Source: Calycina herbarum (taxonomy: Eukaryota; Ascomycota; Leotiomycetes; Helotiales; Pezizellaceae). From it: a DNA stretch of 64,000 nucleotides. Positions 11,708 through 24,865 of the stretch are shown one piece after another. A program made the translations under genes and the position numbers. Below the pieces are notes generated by a model. It did not search any database. It was not told the DNA's origin and was given only the letters and a program-made list of their open reading frames with translations. The stretch spans positions 1 through 64,000 of the forward strand of contig LLEY01000160.1 in assembly GCA_001414485.1 (NCBI GenBank), read 5' to 3'. The stretch's first letter is position 1; each line of letters opens with the position of its first letter.

Positions 11708-11857
11708 TGTTGGTATGACTTAGTGGCCAATAGCATAATACAAAAAGAGTATATTATCGTTCGTGTATACAGAGCAAAGTTAGCTGCTCTGTCTACTTAA
11801 ATAGACCTTAAGCGAGAAGGTCACGTGGAGTGCTATTCACTCATTATTATGCCGACA
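11708..11857 (-). repeat. 5' LTR of copia element F
   Basis: 150 bp, TGTTGGTATGAC to ATGCCGACA, less RIP-mutated than its partner at 5811. Followed by the duplication GAAAG. Confidence 0.85.
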
Positions 11858-11862
11858 GAAAG

Positions 11863-12255
11863 GAAATAGATAGATATATATAGAAAACTAGAAACCTGAT
11901 TTTTAAAGCTTATATTCTATCTAGGGAATTAACTCTATAGTTTTAACTACTTATATAATAGTTTAGAATAAATAAGACTAAGTAATTATAGTTAGCCTTA
12001 TTACTAGAAAGGAAACTATCGAGTTTAAGAAACTTAAATATAATCTAGAATAGAACGAGCTATCTAGTTAGTCTAAAATAGAAGATATATAAATAGTCGT
12101 AGATCTCTAAGAAGAAACTAGTTTATAATAATAGTAAGATTCTAAAGACTTTATAAGATATCTAAAGCCTAGTTTCTTAAACATACTATCTAATTATAAG
12201 AAAGCGATACTAGAAATAGAAGACTAATATACTATAGTCGACATAGTTAGAAAAG
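11863..12255 (+). pseudogene. E1 gag/pol continuation after copia insertion
   Basis: Deleting F plus one GAAAG restores the plus-strand frame (FKKGN...KPDF...SLYSI...GINSIVLTTYIIV). The homologous stretch in A is at about 21400-21600 (LVSLITR-type sequence in both). E1 is cut at 12255 by the 5' LTR of A. Confidence 0.65.
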
Positions 12256-12718
12256 TATTACGAATTATATACTAGTATATAACAAAGTAAAGTCTAGGCG
12301 ACGCTCTAATATAACGAGTACTATTTATAACTCTAAAAGGAAGAAAGGATTAAATATAGTAGAATATATAATCCTAAGAATCTTATTATAGTTATATTAC
12401 GTAACTCGGTTAGGAGTAGTTAGGTAATAGAGTCTAGTTTTAAGAAGCTTTGAAATTAGAGTTAGACTCTATCTTCGGGACTTCTACTAAGTAGGACTCT
12501 AATATAAACGAAGGTTCTATATAAGACTAGTATATCTACTATTAGATAGAAGCTTCGTACTTAACTTTAGTTATTAATCTTATTATCTTATTTAATATCT
12601 TTAATATAAGTAACGAGTTCACTTCTAAGTAAATAACCTAGTATATCTATACTTCTTATCTATATACTAACCTTCGAGACTTAGTTATTTTTATTTAGTT
12701 TATTTAAGTTTCGTTACA
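12256..12718 (+). repeat. 5' LTR of A
   Basis: 463 bp, TATTACGAATTATATAC (RIP form of TGTTACG) to CGTTACA. Same length as both LTRs of B and both of C. Confidence 0.85.
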
Positions 12719-13097
12719 CTTTAAGTACTTACTTAGAAGTTTAGTCGCTATAGCTCTAGTAACCTCTGCTATAGCTAGCTCGAATATTAGTCGAGTTAAC
12801 GTTATAGGAATATCTAGAAGTACTACTAGAAGAACACCTGCTAGTATATAGTTACCTAGGAACGACGATAATATTAGTATACTAGACGCTTCTAAGTCTT
12901 ATAAGGTCGAAGTACTTAAGTCTATTAAAGTTAAGATACTAGATACGTATTATAGAAAGCGAAAGAAACTCGACTTATTCCTTCTTTAAATAGATATCTA
13001 CTTTAACTTTAATTCTAATAAATTCGAAAGTAATTATAATTTATAAACTATCTTTACTATCTCCTACTTAAGAGGATTAGCGTTAGAATAGGCTTAG
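12719..13097 (+). pseudogene. gag of A, first part
   Basis: After the LTR, a plus-strand frame with stops: an Ala/Ser-rich N-terminus, then KVKILDTYYRKRKKLDLFLL, a stop, then IDIYFNFNSNKFESNYNL and ISYLRGLALE, the capsid pattern of fungal gypsy gag. Interrupted at the CTTAG duplication (13093-13097) by B. Confidence 0.65.
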
Positions 13098-13560
13098 TAT
13101 AACGAAACTCAAACGAACTAAACAAAGATAACTAAGTCTCGAAGGTTAGTATATAGATAAGAAGTATAGATACGCTAGGTTGTTTACTTAGAAGTAAACT
13201 CGTTACTTATATTAAAGATATTAAATAAGATAATAAGATTAATAACTAAAGTTAAGTACAAAGCTTCTATCTAATAGCAGACGTACTAATCTTATATAGA
13301 ACCTTCTTTCTTTAAATATATTACTTATATCGCTTATATCGTCTATATTACTCGCGATTAGAGCGATTAGGTCGATTAGAGCGATTACGTTATATAATCG
13401 TACGTGACATCTAATAATATTATAATAGTAAGATCCTAAAACCTTTAAATATCTTTTATATTACTAATTTCCTTCTATATTACCTTCCTTCCCTAGATGT
13501 CGTGTCTTATTCTATTAGAGCGCTATCTAGACTACTTACTACTTTCTATAATTTGTAACA
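13098..13560 (-). repeat. 3' LTR of B
   Basis: 463 bp; in plus orientation starts TATAACGAAACTC and ends TTTGTAACA. Preceded on the sense strand by the AAGAAGAGAATAG-type polypurine tract (plus-strand CTATTCTCTTCTT at 13561-13573). Confidence 0.85.
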
Positions 13561-13650
13561 CTATTCTCTTCTTAGTCTAGCGTATTCTTACGCTTAAGTA
13601 TAAGCTAAGAAATGTTATTAGAAAGCTAGTAGGCTTCTCTTCCTTTTATT

Positions 13651-14297
13651 ATATTATTAACACCTATTTATAAAAATAGACTTAAATAATATAGAATTCT
13701 AAACACTCTTTAAATTAAATAATTAAGATATGAAATAATTCCTTATACTTAATATACTTAAGCAAAGACCGGTCGTCGCTATATCGGTGTTACTAGTAGT
13801 TCTAAGTACTCTAAGTATACTAGAAAAGGTAAGCTCTATAACGTCGAGTAATAAAACCGAATACTCTTACTTTTCGAATAGAAATCTATTAACGCCTAGC
13901 AGCGGCGGTTATAGTAAGAGGAAGAGATAGCCTTTAAAATTTAAGAAGAAGCTATATAAAAGAGTTCTAAGGCTATGTAGAAAATCCTCCGATTATAGTA
14001 GTAGTAACGCTTCCTTACTAAGCAGGAGTAAGAGATACTCTGTCGTAGTCTTATAAACCTATAAGAGCTTAATAAAGCTAAGAAAAGAGAAAGAGAAGAG
14101 AAAGAGTAGTAGAAGGTAGAGGAGAAATAATAGGAAGTAGAGATCGTATATCTAATAGCTCTACCTATTCCCGCTGGTTTCTAATCTAAGCTAAGTCTCG
14201 ACCTAGCCTTTCTTAAAGCTTTTCCTTCTAACTACGAGATGTAGATAAACCTAGGTTTTACTAGTAGAACTTCTAAAGTTATACTAGGTAATAGTTA
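13651..14297 (+). pseudogene. antisense accessory ORF of B (Cys-rich head, coiled-coil body), degraded
   Basis: Lies between the chromodomain and the 3' LTR of minus-strand element B but reads on the plus strand. Homologous to the better-preserved copy in C (25418-26035). Legible pieces include QRFLTKQE and a charged KAKKREREEKE run, with a C-terminal AFLKAFPSNYEM. The former start codon is ATA here. See the C entry for structure. Confidence 0.5.
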
Positions 14298-14299
14298 AG

Positions 14300-17200
14300 A
14301 TTACTTTTTAGTTCCTAAGTGTTTTCTAAGTATAAGTAATTTAACTATTTAATTAAATACTTAACTTATTCTCTAATAAGTTTATAGTTAAGAATCCTTT
14401 TAACGTTATATTTAGTATTTAGGTTTACTAGTTAAATTTCTATAAATAGAGCTAGTAGAGCTCCTAGTAGTACTAGTTTAAGTAAGGATATATAGAATAC
14501 TAGGTAAATATTTATTATCTTTAGTAACGCTAGTTTATAATTTAAAGGTCTCTTAACTTATTTGATTTTAAATAGTCTAAGTTTTTTATAATCTAGTTTA
14601 TTACTTAGTCTTTTTATATTAATATTTTTCTATACTAGGTAGACTTTATCTCTCTCTTTTAACGTTAGCTTCTAACTACGTCGTTTATTATAGTAGTATA
14701 CGTTTCTTTTAGCTACGAACTATAAATTATCTATAAGTTCTTTATATAGACTTTTAATTTTTAAGACGTAAATATAAGTAAGTTAGTTATTAATAGTCGT
14801 AGATAGCGGTTCTTAGTATACTAATAATTTATATCTATAATTAGTATAAAATAGTATAATAAGTGTTATTTCTATTACTAAACTATTATAGATAAACTAT
14901 ACTAAGAGTAGTAGTTCTACCTAGTTATCTTACTAGTAGTTTATATAATAATAAAGGTATATTTTAATTACTTAATTTATCTATTCGTTTCTTCTATTTA
15001 TTTAAGAGTAAAAGGCTATAGAGAGCTTCCTTTTCGTATCTAATCGTTTTATAAGAGTAATTTAAAATTTAAAGATAAAGAGCTTATCTCTATCTAAGAG
15101 TATTTCTTTAGATAGTCTATATCTTAAAACTACTTCTCTAAGGAATATAAATACTAATTCCTTAGCTATACTTAACTCTATATATACTATTAGAATTATA
15201 TACTTTATAAGTCGTTCTATAATAACTAGAATCGTGTTATACTTAACTCTTATTATTAGATTCTTAGATTTTAGTAATTTAATAATAAAATTTATAGATA
15301 TTGATTTCTAAGGTACTTATAGTATTAGAGTAGTATTTATCTATTTATAAGAAGTATAGTAGAAAGCCTTATTCCTAGTATAGGTATTATATTCTACTAT
15401 TACTTCCTTAACTATCGTAGATAACTAATTAATATAGTAGTATTATCTTATTCGTTAGAAGGTTCTACGAATTCCTTAGTAGTTATAAGCGAGCGTAGTA
15501 TAGTATTCTTATACGAACTCCTTTATATATAAGCTAGGAACTTATAATTTCTCTTTTATATACTAGTTATAACTTTTATAAATGTTCTAAATTTTATTTA
15601 TCTAGATGTTGTTTATTACTACTATTTTATATATAGTAGGTACTAAGTTACTGTTTTTATTATATTTTAATATTACTATATTAATATATTTTTTATTTTT
15701 CTTATAACCTGGTTTCTAGCTTAGAGTATTAGCTTAAGCGTTACTTATTCTACTAATATATCGAATGATTATCTTAAATTCTACTAAAGTTTTAGACTAC
15801 CTAGCTAGGCGTCTAGTAATAAGTTTCTTAGTTATAATAAACGTCTTTAGGTTTAGATAATTAGTAAGCACTGTTACTAGGTACGACGTACTCTAGAGGT
15901 AAATCCTCTATTCTTTAAGAGCTAGAATAATAGCTATTAGTTCTTTGTTATAAATACTATAGTTCTATTATACTATATCGAACGTTTTTAAGAAATATAC
16001 TATAGGTATAAGTTTTCCTGCTTTATTTAGTTATAGATATATAGCGCCTACTACTATGTCTAAGGCGTCTGTTTCTATTATACTTAGTTTCTTATAATTA
16101 AAATTATATAGAATAGGTTTTACTATAAACTGTTTTTTAATTTCCTAGAAAGCCTTTTTAGCCTTTTTATCTTAGATAAAAGCTATAGCTTTTCTAGTTA
16201 GTATTAACATAGGTTTTATAATTTTTATATAGTCTTTAATAAATAGTTAATAGAAATTAGTAAATCCTAAGAAGGATTATATATCTTTAACGTTTTTTAG
16301 TAATTCCTATTTAATAACTATATAGATCTTTTCTAGATCTATTTCTATTTTTCCTAGGCTAAACACCTATTTAAGAAAGAGAGTTCTTTTAACTTCAAAC
16401 TTATATTTTAAGAGTTTTAGACGAGAGTCTACTTTAGTAAGTCTTTATAAGACTTCCTTTATATAGCTCTTATATTCTTTTAGATTTTCTAAGAAAATTA
16501 ATATATTATCTAAGTAATATATAATAGTTACTCCTAGAAGATCTTCTAGAATACTATTATTCTATCTCTAATAAGTAGCTAGTATATTAGTTAGACTAAA
16601 AGATATTACTATATACTTATAGAGTTCTAATAGTAAGATAAACGTAGTCTTCTATTTATAGTCTATCTTAATCCTAATTAATCTATAAACGTTCTATTAA
16701 TCTAGTTTTATAAATTTCTTTACTTAGCCTAAATTATCTTATAAGTACTAGCTAGTTAGTAATAGATAAGCGTTCTTAATTATTATATTATTTAATTCCT
16801 TATAATTAATATATACTCGTCTATTTAGATTATTCTTTTTCTTAATAATAAGTATATTTAAAAAGATAAGCGATTTAGATTTTTAAATATATCTCTTCTT
16901 TATTCTTTATTAGATATAACTTTCTAATAAAGCTAAGTTATTCTAGTTATATAGTCGAAGCTTCTGCTTTTTAAGATTATAACTCTCTATTAATTTAATC
17001 TTATAATCTTATAGCTAATATTTAGGAAGAGTATATATGTCTTCTAGGTTTTTAAATAATTTTGTAAATTCTCTATACTATATAGGTATTTTATTATTAG
17101 CTTTCTTACTAACCTGTAGAAGACCTTAGATAAGGTATTCTAGTACTTTAGAAGAGGTAGCGCTAATCTTATTCTAGCTTTAAAGTTATAAATATAAACC

Positions 17201-19976
17201 CTTATATTTATATTAACTAAAGGTTATTATTCTAGCCTTTTAATCGATTTCTAGATTATATTCCTAAATCTATAGTATACTAAGTATTACTTTCTTACTC
17301 TTTATTTTAATAACATTAAATTATATATCTAAATAATATCTTTTAATATTAACTTTTATTAGAATAGTTTACTAATTAATAATCCTATTTTAATATATAA
17401 TATCTATTTTATTAACTACGTTTAAGTAATATAGTCTTATTCTTTTAATTAGAACGTTTAGCTTTTCTTAAGCTATTAGAGAAATAAAGTTACTTATTAC
17501 TTCTAAGTCTATTATAACTTATAACTTCTTTCTTTATATTTCTATAGTTATTACTAACTATCTTTCTTTTAAAGTAGTGTTTAACTTTGCTTTAATATAT
17601 AAGACTTCGAAAGATCGATTTTCTCGATTATAATTCCTTCTCTTCTTATTTTTATACTATAGAAAGAATCTTACTCTTTCTTTATTAGCATATACTACTT
17701 TATATACTAATCTATATTCTAGGATTCCTATTATCTTAGGAATTCCTCTTATAAATTATTTTAGTAATTATTTATAGTTATATTAGACCTATTTATAATT
17801 AGTTTCTAAAATAGCGTTTATAGACTATAGTTCTCTTATATATAGATAATCTAAAGTAGCTTCTAGTATACTTATTTCTAGCTTTATATAGTAAACTTTA
17901 AATATATAGTCTTTTAAGTTCTTTTCTTTAACTACTTAAATCTAGGACTAAGGAAAGAATACTACTCCTTCTTTATTAGATAAAGCTATCTTATATATCT
18001 AATAATATTCTACTATTCTAGTAGGTTCTAGTAAGATTCCTTTAAACTGTTTTTATAATAACTAATCTAAGGTTAGACTTAGTTTATATTATATCTATTA
18101 TACTATTATTTCTTAAACTATTTCTATAAACTATAGTTCTTCTATTAATAGATAGTAAAATTCTTCTAGTTCTGTTTTAGCCTATCTAGTTATATTAAGC
18201 TCTCTTTACTCCTAGAATAGTATACTAAATAGTTACTATAAGCTATATTTTTTAAATACTAGCTTATTATTTCTAATTAATATAACTATAATATATTATT
18301 TAAATTCTTTTAATATAATATCTTTAAGTAGTATTCTAAGAAAAGAGGTTTTAATCTATCTCTTAAATCCTATTAGAACCTACTATATCTATATACTGAT
18401 TTTATCTAAAATATTATATATTCTCTATATATCCTCTACTTTAGAGTAGCTAGGTTTCTTAATCAGTTGTTTATATTTAAGTTCTTTTCTCTTAATAGTT
18501 TCTTACCTAGTAATTAAGCTAACTAGAGTTATTATTTCAAGGTTATTTCTTATAACTATATATATTATTAAGATAGTTAAGTTAACTTCTTATATAATAT
18601 AAGAACTTTAAAAGTCTAGCTTTTAATTATTAATATATATCTATTAATTTCCTTATTTAAATATTCTAAGAAAGGCCTAAGTTTCTCTAACTTTAGAGTT
18701 CTTATTTCTAATCTCTCTTTCTAAACTAGAAGATAGGTCTAATATTTCTAAAGAACTAGTTAATAATAGTAATTCGTATTCTATTTAAAGATGTTACTTA
18801 AATACTTCTACTAATTATATATTATAATTTTCTTTAAAAAGTAAATCCTTATTATTATTAGTATCTTATATACTACTAAGTCCTCTATTGTTTTTAATCT
18901 AGGTTTTATATTCTTATATTTTAAGTTCCTTATTTATAAGTTTAATATAATTAGTTAAGGCTACTTATTATTAAATAATAGCGTTGATTTATTTCTTTCT
19001 CTTAGAGTCTTTCTTCTTACTATACTTATTTACTTTATAGCTAGAGAGGCTATAGTTATAATATAAGTTCTACTTATATTAACGATTTTGCTCTTCTTAA
19101 GAAAGTTCTTTTTTCTTTAAGAAGGTTTTCTTCTATATAGTATTCGCCTTCTTATCTTACTTAGTATAAGAGTATTTCTACTTTTCTAACCTTTTACTTT
19201 TCTTCTTATATCTAAGATTACTCTTCCTAAATTTATATAAGCAGTTATTTAACTAGATAACTTCCTTAATTATACTTATAATAGTTAAGAACTATATGTT
19301 TTATTTAGCTATTTTCTTATAAATATATACCTTTAATCCTCTATAAAAGAGTTTTATAAGAGTAATAGTATTCTATTCTAACCTTATCTTATATTATTAG
19401 AATTTATTAGTATAGTCTATTATTAATCTAGTCTAGTATAATTCTAAAAGCTTATATATAGCTGTTTAGATTATATTAAAGTCTTTAAAGACTTTTCTAA
19501 TAGTTACTTTAAATCCTTTCTAAGATTTAAATATAATCTTAGTTAATTCTATCTTTCTGTTTTTATTCTTATTCTTAAAGAAGTTCTCTAAATATAGCTA
19601 AGCCTATTCTAACGCTAATCCCCTAAGATAGGAGATAACGAAGATAGTTTATAAATTATAATTACCTTTGAATTTGTTAGAATTAAAGTTAAAGTAGATA
19701 TCTATTTAGAGAAGGAATAAGTTGAGTTTCTTTCGCTTTCTATAATACGTGTCTAGTATCTTAACTTTAATAGATTTAAGTACTTTAATCTTATAAGACT
19801 TAGAAGCGTCTAGTATACTAATATTATCGTCGTTCCTAGGTAACTATATACTAGTAGGTGTTCGTCTAGTAATACTTCTAGATATTTCTACAACGTTAAC
19901 TTAACTAGTATTTAGGCTAGCTGCGGCAGAGGTTGCTAGAGCTATAGTAACTGAACTTCTAAGCAGGTACTTAAAG
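14300..19976 (-). pseudogene. gag-pol of B, RIP-degraded
   Basis: The minus strand shows, right to left: gag starting near 19960, zinc-knuckle relic near 19000-19090, RT around 17000-16200, RNase H to about 15800, integrase about 15550-14750, and a chromodomain near 14500-14330. Stops are frequent and TAG dominates at presumed Gln/Trp positions. The matching reading in A (plus strand) confirms the domain order. Confidence 0.65.
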
Positions 19977-20439
19977 TATAACGAAACTTAAATAAACTAA
20001 ACAAAGATAACTAAGTCTCAAAGGTTAGTATATAGATAAGAAGTACAGATACGCCGGGTTGTTTACTTAGAAGTAAACTCGTTACTTATATTAAAGATGT
20101 TAAATAAGATAATAAGATTAATAACTAAAGTTAAGTACGAAGCTTCTATCTAATAGCAGACGTGCTAGTCTTATATAGAACCTTCGTTCTCTAAATATAT
20201 TACTTATATCGCTTATATCGCCTATATCGCTTATAATCAGAGCGATTAGGTCGATTAGAGCGATCACGTTATATAATCGCACGTGACTTCTAATAATATT
20301 ATAATAGTGAGATTCTAAAACCCTTAAATGCCTTTTATATTACTAATTTCCTCCTATATTACCTTCCTTTCCTAGATGTCGTATCTTATCTTATTAGAGC
20401 GCTGTCTAGACTACTTACTACTTTCTATAATTCGTAACA
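19977..20439 (-). repeat. 5' LTR of B
   Basis: 463 bp, plus-strand TATAACGAAACTT to TTCGTAACA. Immediately inside on the sense strand lies CTTTAAGTACCTGCTTAGAAG, shared with A and C, where a primer-binding site is expected; I cannot assign the tRNA. Confidence 0.85.
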
Positions 20440-23400
20440 CTTAGTTATATTTAGACGACTTCTTTAAGAATAAGAATAAAGATAGAAAGATAGAATTAAC
20501 TAAGATTATATTTAAATCTTAGAAAGGATTTAAGATAACTATTAGAAAAGTCTTTAAAGACTTTAATATAATTTAAACTACTATATATAAGCTTTTAGAA
20601 TTATACTAGACTAGATTAGTAATAGATTATATTAATAAATTTTTATACTATAGAACAAAGTTAGAATAGAATACTATTACTCTTATAAAACTCTTTTATA
20701 GAGGATTAAAGGTATATATTTATAAAGAAATAGCTAAATAAAATATATAGTTCTTAATTATTATAAGTATAATTAAGAAAGTCGTTTAGTTAAACAACTG
20801 TCTATACGAATTTAGAAAGAGTAACCCTAGATATAGAGAGAAGAGTAAAGGTTTAGAAAAGTAGAAGTACTCTTATACTAAATATAGTAAGAAAGTAAAT
20901 ACTATATAAAAGAAAACCTTTCTAAAGAAAGAAGAACTTTCCTAAGAAGAGTGAAATTATTAATATAAGTAGAACTTATATTATAACTATAGCCTCTCTA
21001 GCTATAGAGTAAATAAGTATAGTAAGAAGAAAGACTCTAAGAGAAAGAAGTAAATTAATACTACTATTTAATAATAAGTAGCTTTAACTAATTATATTAA
21101 ACTTATAAATAAGGAACTTAAAATATAAGAATATAAAACCTAGATTAAAAATAATAGAGGACTTAGTAGTATATAAGATACTAATAATAATAGAGATCTA
21201 CTTCTTAAAGAAAATTATAATATATAATTAGTAGAGGAATCTAAGTAATATCTTTAAGTAGAATATAAATTACTACTATTAACTAGTTCTTTAGAAATAT
21301 TAAACTTATCTTCTAGTTTAAAAAGAGAGGTTAGAAATAAGAACTCTAAAGTTAGAGAAACTTAAGCCTTTCTTAGAATATTTAAATAAGGAAATTAATA
21401 AGTATATATAAATAATTAGAAGTTAGACTTCTAAAGTCCTTATACTACTTAAGAAGTTAATCTAACTATCTTAATAATATATATAGTTATAAGAAATAAC
21501 TCTAAAATAATAACTCTAGTTAGTCTAATTACTAGATAGGAAACTATTAAGGAAAAAGAACTTAAACATAGCTAATAGTAAGTTAAGAAACCTATCTATC
21601 CTAAGATAGAGGATATATAGAAGGTATACGATATTTTAGAAGAAACTAGTATATAGACGTAGTAGGTTCTAATAGGATTTAAAGAGTAAATTAAAACCTC
21701 TTTTTATAGAATAATACTTAAAGATATTATATTAGAAGAATTTAAATAATATATTATAATTATATTAATTAAAAATAATAAGCTAGTATTTAAAAGATAT
21801 AGTTTATAGAAGTTATTTAGTATACTATTCTAGAAGTAAAGAGAGCTCGATATTACTAGGTAGGCTAAAATAGAACTAGAAGAATTTTACTATCTCTTAG
21901 TAGAAGAACTATAGTTTATAAAAACAGTTTAAGAAATAATAGTATAATAGATATAATATAAACTAAGTCTAACTATAGACTAGTTATTATCCTACTAGAA
22001 TAGTAGAATATTATTAGATATATAAGATAGCTTTATCTAATAAAGAAGGAGTAGTATTCTTTCCTTAGTCCTAGATTTAAGTAGTTAAAGAAAAGAACTT
22101 AAAAGACTATATATTTAAAGTTTACTATATAAAACTAGAGATAAGCGTACTAGAAGCTACTTTAGATTACCTATATATAGAGGAGTTATAGTCTATAGAA
22201 ACTATTAAGGAAACTAGTTATAAATAGATCTAATATAGATGTAGAAACTTACTAAAACGATTTATAAAAAGAACTTCTAAGACTATAAGAATTATAGAAT
22301 ATTAATTAGTATACGAGGTAGTATACGTAGACTAAGAAAGAGTAAGATTCTTTCCGTAGTATAAGAGTAAGAAAGAATAGAAATTTAATTAAGAAAATCG
22401 ATCTTTTAAAGTTTAATATATTAAAGTAAAATTAAATACTACTTTAGAAGAAAAACGGTTAGTAATAACTATAGAAATATAAGAGAAAAAGTTATAAGTT
22501 ATAATAGACTTAGAAGTAATAAGTAACTTTATTTCTCTAGTAGCTTAAAAGAAGCTAAACGTTCTAATTAAAGGAATAAGACTATATTACTTAGGAGTAG
22601 TTAATAGAATAGATATTATATACTAAAATAGGATTATTAATTAGTAAACTATTCTAATAAAAGTTAATATTATTAAAATAGGAAGTAAGAAAGTAATACT
22701 TAGTATACTATAGATTTAAGAACATAATCTAGAGATCGACTAAAAGGCTAGAATAATAACCTTTAGTTAATATAAATACGTAGGTTTATATTTATAACTT
22801 TAAAGCTAGAATAAGGTTAACGCTACCTCTTTTAAGATACTAGAATACCTTATCTAAGGTCCTCTATAGGTTAGTAAGATAGCTAATAACGAAATACCTA
22901 TATAGTATAGAGAATTTAAAGCTTTGTTTAAAAACCTAGAAGACTTATAAGCTTTACTAGAACATTGCTTATAGGATTATAAGATTAAATTAAAAGAGGG
23001 TTATTATCTTTTAAAGTAAAAGCTTTAGTTATATAACTAGAAAAGTCTTTAAAGAATAGAAAGTTATATAAAGGAAGGTATTAAGAAGAGATATATTAGG
23101 AAATCTAAGTTACTAATTACTTTAAATATACTTATTATTAAGAAGAAAGATAACCTAGAAGAGAGAGTATATATTAATTACTAAGAAGTAAATTATACTA
23201 TAGTTAAGAACGCTTATCTACTACTACTTAGCTAATACTTATAAGATAAGTTAAGCAAAGTAGTACGATTTATAAAACTAGATTAATAAAACGCTTATAG
23301 ACTTATATAAATAAAAGTCAAAGACGAATAGAAGATAGTATTCGTCTTACTATTAAGCTTTTATAAATATATAGTTATACTATTTAGACTATATAATATA

Positions 23401-23753
23401 CTAGCTATATATTAGAGATAAAATAATAATATTTTAAGAAATCTTTTAAGAATAATAGTAATCTATTATCTAGATAATATCTTAATCTTCTTAGAAAAAA
23501 AAGAAGAATATAAAAGATATATTAGAGAAGTTTTATAATAACTTATAAAAGTAAACTCTTAATTAGAACTCTTAAAATACGAGTTTAAAGTAACTTAGAC
23601 ACTTTTCTTAAAATAGGTATTTAGCTTAGAAAAAATAGAAATAGATCTAGTAAAGATCTAAGATATCTTAAACTAGAAATTACTAGAGAACGCTAAGAAT
23701 ATATAGTTCTTTCTTAGATTTATAAATTTTTACTATCTATTTATTTAAGACTA
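20440..23753 (+). pseudogene. gag (second part), protease region and N-terminal pol of A
   Basis: The plus-strand frame resumes directly after B. Gag continues through a knuckle relic near 20970-21040 (same Tyr-substituted pattern as E1). Then a gag-pol linker, the protease/RT region from about 22400, and RT to 23753 (FINFYYLFIQD near the end, the thumb region before RNase H). The insertion of D at TA (23752-23753) splits the frame; it continues at 50549. Confidence 0.65.
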
Positions 23754-23802
23754 ACGTGGTTTATCAGGACCTGGCGTATATCAGGACCTGGCGCACTTTT
23801 CC
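23754..23802 (+). repeat. left terminal inverted repeat of D
   Basis: ACGTGG, then TTTATCAGGACCTGGCG, then TATATCAGGACCTGGCG, then CACTTTTCC: a hexamer, two tandem 17-bp units and a short AT tail. No RIP damage. Confidence 0.85.
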
Positions 23803-23859
23803 TTGGTATTCAACTTTGAATATTAATAAATTAACTATAACATATTAAATTAACTATAA

Positions 23860-24439
23860 CTACTTAGAATCCGAAGAATCAGACATATCTACATCTATTT
23901 GACAAGTTTGTGTATTATGACTAGCTTTTCTATAAGTGCTATAACGCCGTCTAGATGATTACCCCTCCTTCTTATTACCCCCCTCTACACGTAAGTCGCG
24001 TCGTACTTGCTCGTTAACGTCCTTTTGAGTTAAAAGATCTTAGACATCCTCTACTGTAAGTGCCCCCCCTTGACATACACGAGTCTTTTTAGCTCTACGG
24101 CGTTTGCTTAAGGCTTTATTCGCTGCTCGAAGGGTACGTACTTCAGCAGATAACAAGGTTATCTCATAGGCTATTCGCTCTGTACCTTTTGCTAATGTAG
24201 CAACTGTCTTAAATAGTAGAGTTGGCGAGCTCCCCTGGTGATAGGCAATCCGTTTCTGAATAAGAGTCGATTGTAAGAGCGCTTTAGTGGGGTTTGAGGG
24301 AGTCTGGGAGATCTAAGTGTTAGAATTGGTAGTAGAGGGTCTTAGGGGAGTTGGAGTCCGTAACCTTACGTCAAGCTTTGAAAGTACTACTTACGGGTTA
24401 AAAGGCACTAGGCTAGCTCTACGGAATCTAGCTTGAGCG
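23860..24439 (-). pseudogene. pogo transposase of D, C-terminal tail
   Basis: Continuation after G: AQARFRRASLVPFNP, one stop, and a Ser/Thr/Pro stretch. Then KTVATLAKGTERIAYEITLL and a basic ANKALSKRRRAKKTRVCQGG, which is conserved in this transposase group (compare 57320-57400). It ends with DMSDSSDSK and TAG at 23860. Only about four stops in 190 codons and normal CpA content: this half is far less RIP-mutated than the N-terminal half. Confidence 0.75.
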
Positions 24440-24444
24440 TTCTG

Positions 24445-24686
24445 TGTCAGGGCTTGTAGCAAGTGCTAATGAATTGAACTACAGAGGCTGTCTATGTATA
24501 AGAAGATTCGATTGTCCTTTCCAAGCCAGAGTCCTTGCCAACTTATATACTCAGTTAGCTCTTTCTAGAGGGTTCTGCCAAGGGTACTCTCGAAGGTTCT
24601 GTTACGTCCATGCGTTGCCAAGCGAGGTCACGTGAATGCGTCGCTAGAGTACTCCGAGACTTATTCCACGGGTGTAACCCTTGACA
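24445..24686 (-). repeat. 3' LTR of G
   Basis: 242 bp, TGTCAGGGCTTG to CCCTTGACA, essentially free of RIP damage. A 63-codon plus-strand ORF across it is a chance reading. Confidence 0.87.
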
Positions 24687-24860
24687 TTACCCTCCTTCCT
24701 GCTCTTGAAGGTAGGTGTCTAAGGCTACTATGTCCTCTAACTCAGTAGCAGGTTCCTATGTTAGGTTTGCGTATCCTGTCTATTTAACCTTATACTCGAG
24801 TCGAGTACGAGAGCCTTTCCCTAAGAGCTTCTTTTATCGTTAACCTAGTATTCTTTTAAC
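24687..24860 (-). pseudogene. chromodomain end of G polyprotein
   Basis: Minus-strand reading RLEYKVK, stop (former Trp), TGYANLT, stop, EPATELEDIVALDTYLQEQ, EGG and TAA at 24687, directly abutting the 3' LTR. This is a chromodomain (YKVKW-x-GY...WEP pattern) of a chromovirus integrase. C is inserted just upstream of it. Confidence 0.75.
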
Positions 24861-24865
24861 TTACT

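Larger units (their letters stand above)
5811..11857 (-). mobile_element. complete Ty1/copia element F, minus strand
   Basis: 6047 bp between two 150-bp LTRs and flanked by the 5-bp duplication GAAAG (5806-5810 and 11858-11862). Coding order on the minus strand, right to left, is gag, zinc knuckle, integrase, reverse transcriptase, RNase H, which is the copia order with integrase before RT. Moderately RIP-mutated. It is the only copia element in the window and splits E1 at the gag/pol boundary. Confidence 0.88.
13098..20439 (-). mobile_element. complete Ty3/gypsy chromovirus B, minus strand
   Basis: 7342 bp, flanked by the 5-bp duplication CTTAG (13093-13097, 20440-20444), with 463-bp LTRs. 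Same family as A and C. It sits in the gag of A: joining 13097 to 20445 restores the gag reading (EW-type residue, then LYLDDF). Minus-strand order right to left is gag, RT, RNase H, integrase, chromodomain. A plus-strand accessory ORF precedes the 3' LTR. Confidence 0.88.

Noticed and set aside
24444..24635. 63-codon plus-strand ORF
   Set aside because: Lies within the G 3' LTR, and the other LTR does not keep it open.
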